A stretch of DNA of 64,000 nucleotides from contig NZ_CABPSB010000003.1 in assembly GCF_902459655.1 (NCBI RefSeq), positions 372,001-436,000 on the forward strand, read 5' to 3'. This DNA comes from Pandoraea anhela (GTDB taxonomy: Bacteria > Pseudomonadota > Gammaproteobacteria > Burkholderiales > Burkholderiaceae). The stretch's first letter is position 1; the number at the start of each line of letters is the position of its first letter. Below, one piece after another: positions 11,701 to 19,548 of the stretch. The notes below the pieces were generated by a model. That model worked only from the letters and a program-made list of their open reading frames with translations. It was not told the origin of the DNA and did not search any database. The position numbers and the translations under genes are program-made.

Positions 11701-13685
11701 CGGTCAAGCGACATTTCAGCGAGATGGGCGTCGATACGCAGACGCAGGACTTCACGGTCGTGGGTATCGGCGATATGTCGGGGGACGTGTTCGGTAACGG
11801 CATGCTGCTGTCCCGGCATATCCGGCTCGTGGCGGCTTTCGATCATCGTCACATCTTCCTCGACCCGACGCCGGATGCCGCAACGTCCTTCGCGGAGCGC
11901 GAGCGCCTGTTCCAGTTGCCGCGTTCGAGTTGGGCCGACTACGACGTCAGGCTGATTTCACCGGGCGGCGGCGTATTCCCGCGCACCGCGAAAGCGATTG
12001 CGCTGTCGCCACAGGTCCGCGAATGGCTCGGCGTCGAGGCTGCCGGCATTACTGAAATGGCCCCGAACGACCTGCTGCGCGCGTTGCTGTGCGCTCCCGT
12101 CGATCTGCTTTACAACGGCGGTATCGGCACCTATGTGAAAGCTAGCACGGAGACGCACGCGCAAGTGGGCGACCGCGCAAACGACGGCCTGCGCGTGAAC
12201 GGCGCGGATTTGCGCTGCAAGGTCGTGGCGGAGGGCGGCAACCTTGGCCTTACGCAACTCGGACGTATCGAGTACGCGCAACACGGTGGTCGCATCAACA
12301 CCGACGCCATCGACAACTCGGCCGGTGTCGATTGTTCCGACCACGAAGTCAACATCAAGATTTTGCTGGGGCTGGTCGTCACCGACGGCGAAATGACGCT
12401 CAAGCAGCGTAATACGCTGCTCGCGGAAATGACCGAAGAGGTCGGCACGCTCGTGTTGCGCGACAACTATCTGCAAACGCAGGCCCTGTCGCTGGGGCGG
12501 CTACGCTCGGCGGCGGCGCTCGACGGCGATGCGCGCTTCATGCGGTATCTGGAGCGGGCGCAACGCCTCGCGCGAGCGATCGAGTTCCTGCCCGACGACG
12601 AAGCGCTCGATGCTCGCCGTGCCGCAGGCACGGGACTGACCTCGCCGGAGCGCGCGGTGCTCATGGCTTACAGCAAGATGTGGCTCTACGACGTGTTGCT
12701 GGCGAGCGATTTGCCCGACGCCGGGTTCGTTGCCGACGGACTGCCCGCTTACTTCCCAACGCCGTTGGCGAGCCGATGCGGCGCGGCCATGCCGCGGCAC
12801 CCGCTCAAACGGGAAATCCTGGCGACGATGCACGCCAATGCGCTTGTCAACCGGGCGGGGGTGACGTTCGTACACCGGCTGAGCGAGGAGACGGGTGCCG
12901 AGCCGGCAGACGTGGTGCGCGCCAGTCTCGCGGCGCGCGGGGCTTACGGCCTCGATGCGCTGTGGCTGGAGATCGACGCGCTCGACGCCAGGGTCTCGCA
13001 TGAGACGCAGGCGTCGCTCTTCGCGGCGGTGGCGCAGTGGCACGAACAGGCGACGTTGTGGTTCCTGCGGCGGCGTCTGACCGATGTGCCGCTGACCGTC
13101 GAGCGTTTGCGCCGCGTGCTCGATCCGCTCCTGCCCACGCTCGATACGTTGGTGAGCGGCGAGGCGGCGGAGGCGGCCCGGACGCAATGCCAGACCATGA
13201 TCGACGCGGGCGTGCCGCCGTTGCTGGCGCAGACGGCGGCGGGCATCGGCGCGCGAGTCGCGTTGCTCGATATCGCAGAAGTCGCGAGCACGACCGGCTG
13301 CGAACCGGCGCTCGCGGCACAGGTGTATTTCGCGCTGGACGCACCGCTCGGCTACGGCTGGTTGCAGACCGGCGTGCTCGGGTTGCCGATGCAGACGCAC
13401 TGGCAGCGACTCGCGCGCGCTACGCTGCTCGAGGAGTTGTCGGTCTTGCGGCGGCGCCTGACGGCGAGCGTGCTCGAAGGCGGGCAGACGGCGGATGCGG
13501 GGCCGTCCGACGAAGGGCGTCCGACCGAACCGCCGGCCGGGCGGCTGGTCGCGAACTGGCAGAAGACGCATACGGAAGCGCTCGCCCGCTACCACCGCGT
13601 GCTGGCCGATCAGGTCGCGGCGGGGAATGCCGACCTCGCCATGTTGTCGGTGAGCTTGAAATCGCTCGCCGAGGTCGGTCGCTGA
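8703..13685 (+). CDS. NAD-specific glutamate dehydrogenase, large (about 180 kDa) type
   Basis: A 1660-residue protein of the L180/GDH2 class, which oxidises glutamate to 2-oxoglutarate and ammonia with NAD. The N-terminal third carries ACT-like regulatory regions. The catalytic core runs from about 780 to 1200, with RGGRVARGGLRWSDRREDFRTE-like sequence, the substrate lysine in MVKNTVIVPVGSKGGFV, and the dinucleotide-binding GIGDMSGDVFGNGML. The C-terminal helical region is also present. The ATG at 8703 has AGAGG 5 bases upstream; a GTG two codons earlier would overlap that site. It stands alone as a transcription unit and is in the usual size range for the family. Confidence 0.96.
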   Translation: MPANPEEKVRQHMAEVVTMARERAPDVAALFEPFVQHYYGLADAEEVVSRSVADLYGAAMAHWQLGQKFVCGEPRIRIYNPTLDQHGWHCSHTVVEIVNDDMPFLVDSVTMEVNRQGLALHSAFHPVYRVRRDAAGKRLSVAPGSSNVGSANGNGNERKAADDDGSRFESYIHIEVDRFSEPERIQALIDGLQRVLGDVRAAVEDWRAMQAAAHAAVESLTQRAAQKGVTAHEREEIDEAQAFLDWMLARHFTFLGYRDYELVVRDGEPYLQGVTGTGLGVLRESRRDAGTPDVTRLSPGAIGIVQASAPIFLTKANSRASVHRPGYLDYVGVKRFDAQGNVCGERRFLGLYTSTVYMVPAEEIPLVRRKVAEVIGRTGFLPNGHLAKTLVTILEQYPRDELFQIDADQLADIALGILRLQERQRTRLFVRRDRFDRYVSCLVFVPREKFNTDLRIRVQNLLLAAYHGTSVEFTPLLSESMLARIHITVRTEPGRVPDVDVNELEARIVETARRWQDDLSDALREQLGEERGTRAMRRYAQAFPAGYREDYAARVAVRDVELIEPLLSAGQAGQAAGGVASGASTLGMQLYRPLEAAPGTLRFKIYQAGEPIALSRSLPMLEHLGVRVNDERPYRIEPADAGVVWMHDFGMTSLDGADVDLEHARARFEDAFARIWAGDVENDDLNRLVLQAGLTWREVRILRAYAKYIRQVGSTFSNAYIENALTGNPSIAGMLVRLFLARFDPALSADVREARADQLRTQIHAALEDVPNLDEDRILRQFLGVLEATLRTNYFQTVKDGTTPPAQKAYLSFKFDPSKVPGLPEPKPMFEIWVYSPRVEGVHLRGGRVARGGLRWSDRREDFRTEVLGLVKAQMVKNTVIVPVGSKGGFVVKQPPSPADRDAYLAEGVACYQTFLRGLLDLTDNYVDGQLVPPPQTVRIDGDDPYLVVAADKGTATFSDYANAISAEYGFWLGDAFASGGSVGYDHKKMAITARGAWESVKRHFSEMGVDTQTQDFTVVGIGDMSGDVFGNGMLLSRHIRLVAAFDHRHIFLDPTPDAATSFAERERLFQLPRSSWADYDVRLISPGGGVFPRTAKAIALSPQVREWLGVEAAGITEMAPNDLLRALLCAPVDLLYNGGIGTYVKASTETHAQVGDRANDGLRVNGADLRCKVVAEGGNLGLTQLGRIEYAQHGGRINTDAIDNSAGVDCSDHEVNIKILLGLVVTDGEMTLKQRNTLLAEMTEEVGTLVLRDNYLQTQALSLGRLRSAAALDGDARFMRYLERAQRLARAIEFLPDDEALDARRAAGTGLTSPERAVLMAYSKMWLYDVLLASDLPDAGFVADGLPAYFPTPLASRCGAAMPRHPLKREILATMHANALVNRAGVTFVHRLSEETGAEPADVVRASLAARGAYGLDALWLEIDALDARVSHETQASLFAAVAQWHEQATLWFLRRRLTDVPLTVERLRRVLDPLLPTLDTLVSGEAAEAARTQCQTMIDAGVPPLLAQTAAGIGARVALLDIAEVASTTGCEPALAAQVYFALDAPLGYGWLQTGVLGLPMQTHWQRLARATLLEELSVLRRRLTASVLEGGQTADAGPSDEGRPTEPPAGRLVANWQKTHTEALARYHRVLADQVAAGNADLAMLSVSLKSLAEVGR

Positions 13686-13820
13686 GTTCTCTGAGGTTGG
13701 TGAAGCCCGTCGGTGAGTCCGGTCCCACGTCTCGTCCCAGCGTGGCTGCGCGATCCGTCAGCCGCCACGCCGGGGTGGGGCTGACGGACGGTGTCCTCGT
13801 GGGGACGGCCAGCGCGATTC

Positions 13821-13870
13821 AGCGCAATCCACAGCAATCCACAGCAATCCACAGCAATCCGCAGTGATTC
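13821..13870. repeat. 10-bp tandem repeat (ACAGCAATCC, about 4 units)
   Basis: Three perfect copies of ACAGCAATCC (13831-13860) are flanked by one degenerate unit on each side, about 140 bp after the glutamate dehydrogenase stop. Slippage-prone intergenic DNA; no function is evident. Confidence 0.85.
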
Positions 13871-13947
13871 ACGGTGATCGGAAGGCCGCTCGACACCGCT
13901 GGTTTGCCATCCTTTAAGCGTTTACACAAAAAAGGTAAAACGGCGTA

Positions 13948-14008
13948 TGATCCGGGAAAACCCTAGGATCAAATCAACCCGCACGCATGCTTGCCCGTCG
14001 TGCGGGTT
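13948..14008 (+). promoter_or_regulatory. Two adjacent hairpins in the leader of the MFS gene
   Basis: Hairpin 1 (13948-13971) pairs TGATCCGGG with CCC-TA-GGATCA around an AAAA loop. Hairpin 2 (13976-14008) pairs AACCCGCACG perfectly with CGTGCGGGTT around a 13-nt loop that contains an ATG. Both lie just upstream of the MFS start chosen at 14050. They could be a structured 5' leader, or hairpin 2 could act as a terminator/attenuator, though no T-run follows. It does not match a riboswitch class I know. Confidence 0.5.
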
Positions 14009-14049
14009 GTCGCGTCCTGGGGTTTCGTCGATTCCTGATCCCCTGCGCA

Positions 14050-15294
14050 ATGCCTACCGACACCCGCCCCGCGAACGGCCAGTTCGCTACCACGTTGCAG
14101 ATCGTCTCCACGGTGTTCTTCACGTTCCTTTGCTATCTGACGATCGGTCTGCCGCTCGCGGTGCTGCCGTCGTTCGTGCACGTGGATCTGGCCTACAGTT
14201 CGGTGATCGCCGGCCTGGCAATCAGCGTTCAATATCTCGCGACGTTGCTCTCGCGCCCCTACGCCGGGCGCACGGCCGACGCCTGGGGGCCGAAGCGAAC
14301 CGTGCTCTGCGGTCTGGTCGCGTGCGGCGCGTCCGGGTTGCTCGTGGCGCTCGGTGGCGTACTCTCCGGCGTGCCCTGGCTGGCGTTGCTCGCGCTGATC
14401 GCGGGGCGGCTGGTGCTCGGCTTCGGCGAGAGCTGGGTGTCGACGGGCGCGATCATGTGGGGCATCGGGCAGGTCGGTCCCGCGCACACCGCCCGGGTCA
14501 TTTCGTGGAACGGTGTGGCGACATACGGCGCACTCGCCCTCGGTGCCCCGCTGGGCGTGGCGCTCAACGATGCGTACGGTGTCGAAGCCGTGGGCGGCGC
14601 GGTGGCGCTGTCCGGCATCGTCGGTCTGCTGCTGGCCCGCATGAGGCGCGCAACGCCCGTGATTCACGGCGAACGTCTGGCATTCCGTGCCGTGCTCGGT
14701 CGGGTGTTTCCGTTCGGCATGGGACTGGCGTTGGGCTCCATCGGCTTCGGCGCCATCTCCACCTTCATCACGCTTTACTACGCCAGCCATCATTGGGACA
14801 ACGCCGCGTTGGCACTGACGGCCTTCGGCCTGTGCTTCGTAAGCGTGCGACTCCTGCTGGGCAGCAGCATCGGGCGCTTCGGCGGCTACCGTGTCGCGAT
14901 GGCGTCGTTTGCGCTCGAAGCGTTCGGTCTGATCGTGCTCGGCATTGCACCGACGGGCTTTACGGCGTTGCTCGGTGCTGCGCTCTCCGGGGCCGGCTTC
15001 TCGCTCGTGTTCCCCTCGCTGGGGGTGGCGGCCGTCAATCTCGTGCCGGCGCAGAATCGTGGCGCGGCGCTGGGGGCGTACTCGGTATTCCTTGACGTCG
15101 CACTCGGTGTGACCGGCCCCGTCGCCGGCCTGATCGTGGGTGCTTACGGCTATGCCGAGGTATACCTGTGTGCCGCAGTGGCTGCGATCGCCGCCGTTCT
15201 GCTGACGTTCTGGATGTCGCGCAACGCGCATGTCGGACAGGCCCATGACGGTGAGTCGTCGCACAAATCGGCACAGACGGCGACATCGGCCTAA
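14050..15294 (+). CDS. MFS transporter (YhhS-like family)
   Basis: A 414-residue major facilitator with about 12 hydrophobic segments. Family marks include [18 protein letters not shown] in the loop after helix 2-3, [18 protein letters not shown], and the C-terminal half with [20 protein letters not shown]. It resembles YhhS/arabinose-efflux-like exporters; the substrate is unknown. A paralogue lies at 25058-26260. I start at the ATG at 14050. An upstream ATG at 13987 lies in a hairpin loop and would add an Arg-rich stretch that looks untranslated; neither start has a clear ribosome-binding site. Confidence 0.88.
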   Translation: MPTDTRPANGQFATTLQIVSTVFFTFLCYLTIGLPLAVLPSFVHVDLAYSSVIAGLAISVQYLATLLSRPYAGRTADAWGPKRTVLCGLVACGASGLLVALGGVLSGVPWLALLALIAGRLVLGFGESWVSTGAIMWGIGQVGPAHTARVISWNGVATYGALALGAPLGVALNDAYGVEAVGGAVALSGIVGLLLARMRRATPVIHGERLAFRAVLGRVFPFGMGLALGSIGFGAISTFITLYYASHHWDNAALALTAFGLCFVSVRLLLGSSIGRFGGYRVAMASFALEAFGLIVLGIAPTGFTALLGAALSGAGFSLVFPSLGVAAVNLVPAQNRGAALGAYSVFLDVALGVTGPVAGLIVGAYGYAEVYLCAAVAAIAAVLLTFWMSRNAHVGQAHDGESSHKSAQTATSA

Positions 15295-15374
15295 TTGCCG
15301 CTGCGCAGTCTTTTCCTGAAAGTCATTTCGCCGCCGCAGGTCTTAAATCGGCTTGCAGTACGAAGTTCGCGGAC

Positions 15375-15400
15375 TCTACGCGAGGCGTTACCCGCGTAGA
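15375..15400. promoter_or_regulatory. Hairpin upstream of small secreted peptide gene
   Basis: TCTACGCG pairs perfectly with CGCGTAGA around a 10-nt loop, 26 bp before the start of the 71-residue ORF. No T-run follows, so it is more likely a leader structure or operator than a strong terminator. Confidence 0.45.
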
Positions 15401-15426
15401 GATCAGAAATCTTTCAGGAGTCTTCT

Positions 15427-15642
15427 ATGAAGATGAATTGGATGATGCGAGCCGGGTTGATCTCGGCGACGTCGTTAGTGCTGTTGTCTCAGGCGGCTGC
15501 GCTCCACGCAGCCGAGCGTCCCAGGCCTGTTGTCGTCATGTCGGCTGATGATTCAGGCGGCGATATCCTCCCCTGGCCGACGTGCTGTAACGAGGGCTCG
15601 TGGTGTCCGGACCCAACCCTTCCCCGCTGTCTGCGCAATTGA
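15427..15642 (+). CDS. Small secreted cysteine-containing peptide, unknown function
   Basis: A 71-residue ORF with a strong ribosome-binding site (AGGAG, 6 bases before ATG) and a textbook signal peptide: MKMNWMMR, a hydrophobic core and a cut after ALHA. The predicted mature part is about 43 residues, rich in Pro and Asp, and ends with four cysteines (PTCCNEGSWC and PRC), which could form two disulphides in the periplasm. I do not recognise the family. The stop is only 8 bp from the end of the convergent MocR gene. The good start signals make it likely to be real despite its size. Confidence 0.7.
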   Translation: MKMNWMMRAGLISATSLVLLSQAAALHAAERPRPVVVMSADDSGGDILPWPTCCNEGSWCPDPTLPRCLRN

Positions 15643-15650
15643 CGACTTGC

Positions 15651-17222
15651 CTAGTTCGCCTGTCCTGACCGGGCAGCCGCGACGATCGCCGCGAGCCGCC
15701 TGATCAACCCGGGGATACGGGAGGCGTCCGTATCCCCGTAGCCGATCACCAGTCCGTTATCCGCTGGTTGCGGGTCGAGCGCGAAGCTCGACAGCGCACG
15801 AGGCCCGATCCCTTCGCGCTGCGCCGCCGCCACGATGGCCTGGTCCGGAAATGCCGGATCGAGCCGCACCGTCAGATGCAGTCCGCAGCGTTCGCCGATC
15901 ACGGCATAGGCCGGGTCGAAGTGTGCGGCCAGTGCGTCGCGCAATGCTGTCTGACGCTCACGGTACAAACGCCGCATGCGTCCGAGATGGCGCGAGAACT
16001 GACCACTGCGAATGAAATCCGCCAGCGCCAGTTGTTCGAAGCGATGACCGCCGCGCAGCAACTCGTCGAGGGCGTCGCGTGCCTGCAAGGCAAGCGCCGT
16101 CGGCAGGATCAGGAACCCGAGACGCAGGGCGGGGAACATCGTCTTGCTGAAGGTGCCGACGTAGACCACGGGCGCCTCCGGCACCATCCCCTGCATCGCT
16201 GCAATGGGCTCGCCCTGATGCCGGAACTCGCTGTCGTAATCGTCTTCCAGTATCCACGCGCCATGCCGTCGCGCCTGCGCGATCAGATCGAGTCGACGCG
16301 ACGCCGACAACACGCTGCCGAGCGGATACTGATGCGATGGCGTGACATACACCAGCTTCGGCGGCGAGCGCTCCCAAAGACCGTCCGGAATCACGATGCC
16401 CTCGTCGTCGACACGCAGCGCATGCAAGCGCACGTCGCTCGAATGAAACGCCGCCTTCGCGCCGCGATAGCCGGGGTCTTCCATCCAGACCGTGTCGCCC
16501 GGGTCGGTGAGCAATCGCACGCAGAGAATCAGCGCTTCGTGTGCGCCTTCCGTGATGACGACTTGCGACGCGTCGCATCGCACGCCGCGCGAGATCCGCA
16601 AATGCGCGGCAATCGCCTCACGCAACGCCGGCTCGCCGAGCGGATCGCCATAGTGATAGTGACGCGGCTGGGCTTCACGCATGACGCGTTCGAGCGTACG
16701 TCGCCACGTGCTCGTCGGAAAGCGGGTGAGGGCGGGCACGCCGGGCGTGAAGGGCAGCGGCGTCTCATCGGCGCGCGCCGCGTGACGCGTGGCGGGCAGA
16801 CGCTGAATACGAAGTGACGCCAGCGGCGGCGTAACGTCCTGCGTCGGCATCGATTCGGCCTGCGCCTTCTGCGCGAGCGCCCTGGCGGCTTGTGCGGCCA
16901 CGTGCGGATCGAGCGACAACTGCGCGACATGGGTGCCTAACCGATGCGGGACGATGAAGCCCTCGGCAGCGAGCTGGTCGTACACGATGGATACCGTGTT
17001 TCGCGAGACGGCGAGGTCTTCCGCAAGGGTGCGGGAGGCCGGCAGTCGCGTGCCGGCGGGCAGGCGGCCCTCCAGGATCGCGTGCTTGAGCCGGGACAGC
17101 AGTTGCTTCTGTAGCGAGGTACGGCGTCCCGGTCCTGTAGCGAGCGGCGTGTCGAACAGGGCCGCGACGTTGTCCGGCGACGGCGCGGCTGTCTCGGGGC
17201 GAGTCGGGGACGAAGTTGCCAT
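15651..17222 (-). CDS. MocR/PdxR-type regulator (GntR HTH fused to aminotransferase-like domain)
   Basis: A 523-residue MocR protein. A GntR winged helix occupies about 35-105 (LLSRLKHAILEGRLPAGTRL, then SRTLAEDLAVSRNTVSIVYDQL). It is fused to a fold-type I PLP domain with the PLP-lysine context YVGTFSKTMFPALRLGF. Such proteins sense PLP or an amino-acid-PLP adduct. I prefer the ATG at 17222; a start at 17258 would lie inside a TGGT/ACCA dyad that looks like the operator. It is divergent from the GNAT gene at 17326, its likeliest target besides itself. No vitamin B6 gene is adjacent. Confidence 0.93.
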   Translation of the reverse strand: MATSSPTRPETAAPSPDNVAALFDTPLATGPGRRTSLQKQLLSRLKHAILEGRLPAGTRLPASRTLAEDLAVSRNTVSIVYDQLAAEGFIVPHRLGTHVAQLSLDPHVAAQAARALAQKAQAESMPTQDVTPPLASLRIQRLPATRHAARADETPLPFTPGVPALTRFPTSTWRRTLERVMREAQPRHYHYGDPLGEPALREAIAAHLRISRGVRCDASQVVITEGAHEALILCVRLLTDPGDTVWMEDPGYRGAKAAFHSSDVRLHALRVDDEGIVIPDGLWERSPPKLVYVTPSHQYPLGSVLSASRRLDLIAQARRHGAWILEDDYDSEFRHQGEPIAAMQGMVPEAPVVYVGTFSKTMFPALRLGFLILPTALALQARDALDELLRGGHRFEQLALADFIRSGQFSRHLGRMRRLYRERQTALRDALAAHFDPAYAVIGERCGLHLTVRLDPAFPDQAIVAAAQREGIGPRALSSFALDPQPADNGLVIGYGDTDASRIPGLIRRLAAIVAAARSGQAN

Positions 17223-17245
17223 GGCACTAAGAGATTTACCTTTTA

Positions 17246-17265
17246 TGGTGCTTTTCATCGTACCA
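17246..17265. promoter_or_regulatory. Possible MocR operator (TGGT-N12-ACCA)
   Basis: A short inverted repeat in the divergent MocR/GNAT spacer, 24 bp upstream of the preferred MocR start. Location and TGGTGC/GTACCA composition suggest autoregulation, but the arms are only 4 bp perfect. Confidence 0.3.
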
Positions 17266-17325
17266 CTGAAGCGATAACTTGAGCATCAGCACAATGCCCA
17301 GTCACTTGCCGGAGATGAGACAGAC

Positions 17326-18051
17326 ATGACCGACGCCCCGCATTTCAACGACTTCGACCAGCCGATCGGCCCGCCGCTGCCCGACTGGACGCCACGCTCG
17401 CAGCCGCCGCGCACGCCGATTGTCGGGCGTTACTGTCGCCTCGAACCGATCGATGTCGAGCGTCACGCGAAGGACCTTTATGACGCTTATTCGACCGCTG
17501 CCGATGGCCGCGACTGGACTTACATGACGGGTGGCCCGTTCGCCGACTTCGACAGCTACTACGCGTATGCGACGAAGCTCGCCGCGTCTGCCGATCCGTT
17601 GCATCACGCGGTCATCGATCTGGCGACGGGCAAAGCCGTCGGCACGTTGTCGCTGATGCGCATCGATCCTGCGAACGGTGTCGTCGAAGTCGGGCATGTG
17701 GCGTATTCCCCGTTGCTCAAGCGCACACGCGCCGGCACCGAGGCGCAGTATTTGCTGATGCGTCGCGCGTTCGACGAACTGGGTTATCGCCGCTACGAGT
17801 GGAAGTGCGACGCCCTGAACGCGCCGTCGCGCCGCGCGGCCGCCCGCTACGGCTTCACGTTCGAGGGCATTTTCCGCCAGGCTATCGTCTACCGGGGGCG
17901 CAGCCGCGATACCGCATGGTTTTCGATCATCGACGGCGAATGGCCGGCGATCCGCCGGGGCTTCGAGCAATGGCTCTCGCCGGAGAACTTCGATGCGCAG
18001 GGGCAGCACCGCGCAGGTCTGGCCGCATTGATCTCGGCGGCGAAATCCTGA
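17326..18051 (+). CDS. GNAT family N-acetyltransferase (RimJ/RimL-like)
   Basis: A 241-residue acetyltransferase of the RimJ/RimL subgroup, which moves an acetyl group from acetyl-CoA to an amine. The N-terminal LEPIDVERHAKDLYDAY is typical. The core strand VVEVGHVAYSPLLKRTRAGTEAQYLL includes the acetyl-CoA loop region, and YRRYEWKCDALNAPSRRAAARYGFTFEG is the family C-terminal signature. The natural substrate is unknown. It is divergent from a MocR regulator and followed by a strong terminator. Confidence 0.93.
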   Translation: MTDAPHFNDFDQPIGPPLPDWTPRSQPPRTPIVGRYCRLEPIDVERHAKDLYDAYSTAADGRDWTYMTGGPFADFDSYYAYATKLAASADPLHHAVIDLATGKAVGTLSLMRIDPANGVVEVGHVAYSPLLKRTRAGTEAQYLLMRRAFDELGYRRYEWKCDALNAPSRRAAARYGFTFEGIFRQAIVYRGRSRDTAWFSIIDGEWPAIRRGFEQWLSPENFDAQGQHRAGLAALISAAKS

Positions 18052-18079
18052 TCGAGGCAACCGCGCACGTCTGCAAACG

Positions 18080-18114
18080 AAACGGCCCGCCGGGTATTCC
18101 CCGGCGGGCCGTTT
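18080..18114. terminator. Bidirectional rho-independent terminator
   Basis: A 15-bp perfect stem (AAACGGCCCGCCGGG with its complement) closes a 5-nt loop between the convergent GNAT and purine permease genes. A- and T-rich edges on both sides suit termination in both directions. Confidence 0.9.
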
Positions 18115-18151
18115 GCCATGCGTCTACCGGATGTTGCCGGCGTGCGGACGA

Positions 18152-19444
18152 TCAGCCCGGGAAGAACACGTACTTCAGGACGAAGAGCACGGCGATGACC
18201 CACGCCGCCGGATGCACTTCCCTGGCACGACCCGTGAACAGTTTGAGCACGGCGTACGAAATGAAGCCGAAGGCCAGACCGGTCGCGATCGAGTAGGTGA
18301 ACGGCATGGCCAGCGCAGTGAGCGCGGCCGGCGTGGCTTCCGTGATGTCGTCCCATTCGACGTCGAGCAGTTCGCGCAGCATCAGACCCGCCACATACAG
18401 CAGTGCCGGTGCGGCGGCATACGCCGGGACCGAGCCCGCCAGCGGCGCGATGAACAGCGCGAGGATGAAGAGCACGGCAATCGTCAGCGCCGTGAGACCC
18501 GTGCGACCGCCGGCCTGCACGCCCGAGGCGCTTTCGACATAGGCCGTGGTGCTGCTCGTGCCCAGCAGCGAGCCGATGAAGATCGCGATCGAGTCCGCGA
18601 AGAGCGCACGTCCCAGCCCCTTGTAATGCGTGCCTTCGAGCAGGCCGGCGCGCTTGGCCACGCCCATGAGCGTGCCCGTCGCATCGAACACCTCGACCAG
18701 CACGAAGGCCAGGATCACGTGCACGAACCCTGCATGCAAGGCGCCTGGAATGTCGAGCTGGAGGAATGTCGGGGCGAGGCTCGGCGGCATGGCGAACACG
18801 CCCTGGAACTGGTTCAGACCCAGTACCATCGAGAGCACCGTCACCACCAGAATGCCGATGAGGATAGCGCCGCGAACGCGCAGGGCGTCGAGCACGGCGA
18901 TCAGGAAGAAGCCGAAGATTGCGAGCAGCGCCTGCGGCGAGTGGAGATCGCCCAGACCGATCTTCGTGGCCGGATTGGCGACGACCACGCCCGCGTTACC
19001 GAGCGCGATGATGGCCAGAAACAGGCCGATACCCGCTGCGATCGCGCATCGTAAGGATTTGGGTACCCCGGCAATCAGCCAGGATCGCACGCCGGTGATG
19101 GTGAGAACGATGAACAGACAGCCCGAGATAAATACCGCGCCGAGCGCCTGTTGCCACGTGTACCCCATCGCGCCCACGACCGTGAAGGCGAAGAAGGCGT
19201 TGAGCCCCATGCCCGGCGCCATGCCGATCGGGTAGTTGGCGACAAAGGCCATCACCACCGAGCCGATGGCCGCCGCCAGACACGTCGCCACGAACACGGC
19301 GCTCTTGTCCATGCCCGTCGTGCCGAGGATGTTGGGGTTGACGAAAATGATGTACGACATGGTCAGGAAGGTCGTGAGACCCGCCACCATTTCCGTCCGT
19401 ACATTGGAGCCATGCTCCTCGAGTTTGAAGAATTTGGTCAGCAA
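18152..19444 (-). CDS. NCS2 family adenine/guanine/hypoxanthine permease (AzgA/GhxP type)
   Basis: A 430-residue inner-membrane purine:proton symporter of the AzgA-like branch. The N-terminus FFKLEEHGSNVRTEMVAGLT and FLTMSYIIFVNPNIL are diagnostic, as are GMAPGMGLNAFFAFTVV and GTSSTTAYVESASGVQAGGRTGLT (substrate site and NCS2 signature). The start codon is TTG at 19444, with AAGGAG six bases upstream. Family alignment needs this start, because later Met codons would remove the conserved N-terminus. No purine riboswitch is visible upstream. Confidence 0.94.
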   Translation of the reverse strand: MLTKFFKLEEHGSNVRTEMVAGLTTFLTMSYIIFVNPNILGTTGMDKSAVFVATCLAAAIGSVVMAFVANYPIGMAPGMGLNAFFAFTVVGAMGYTWQQALGAVFISGCLFIVLTITGVRSWLIAGVPKSLRCAIAAGIGLFLAIIALGNAGVVVANPATKIGLGDLHSPQALLAIFGFFLIAVLDALRVRGAILIGILVVTVLSMVLGLNQFQGVFAMPPSLAPTFLQLDIPGALHAGFVHVILAFVLVEVFDATGTLMGVAKRAGLLEGTHYKGLGRALFADSIAIFIGSLLGTSSTTAYVESASGVQAGGRTGLTALTIAVLFILALFIAPLAGSVPAYAAAPALLYVAGLMLRELLDVEWDDITEATPAALTALAMPFTYSIATGLAFGFISYAVLKLFTGRAREVHPAAWVIAVLFVLKYVFFPG

Positions 19445-19548
19445 TGTGCTCTCCTTGTCACTTTGTTATGCCGTTGTCCGTGTGCAGCGGGGGCGCGCGC
19501 ATTGTACTGTGCGCGGGTCCTGGCGACCGGGTTTGTGAGGCGAGTTTG

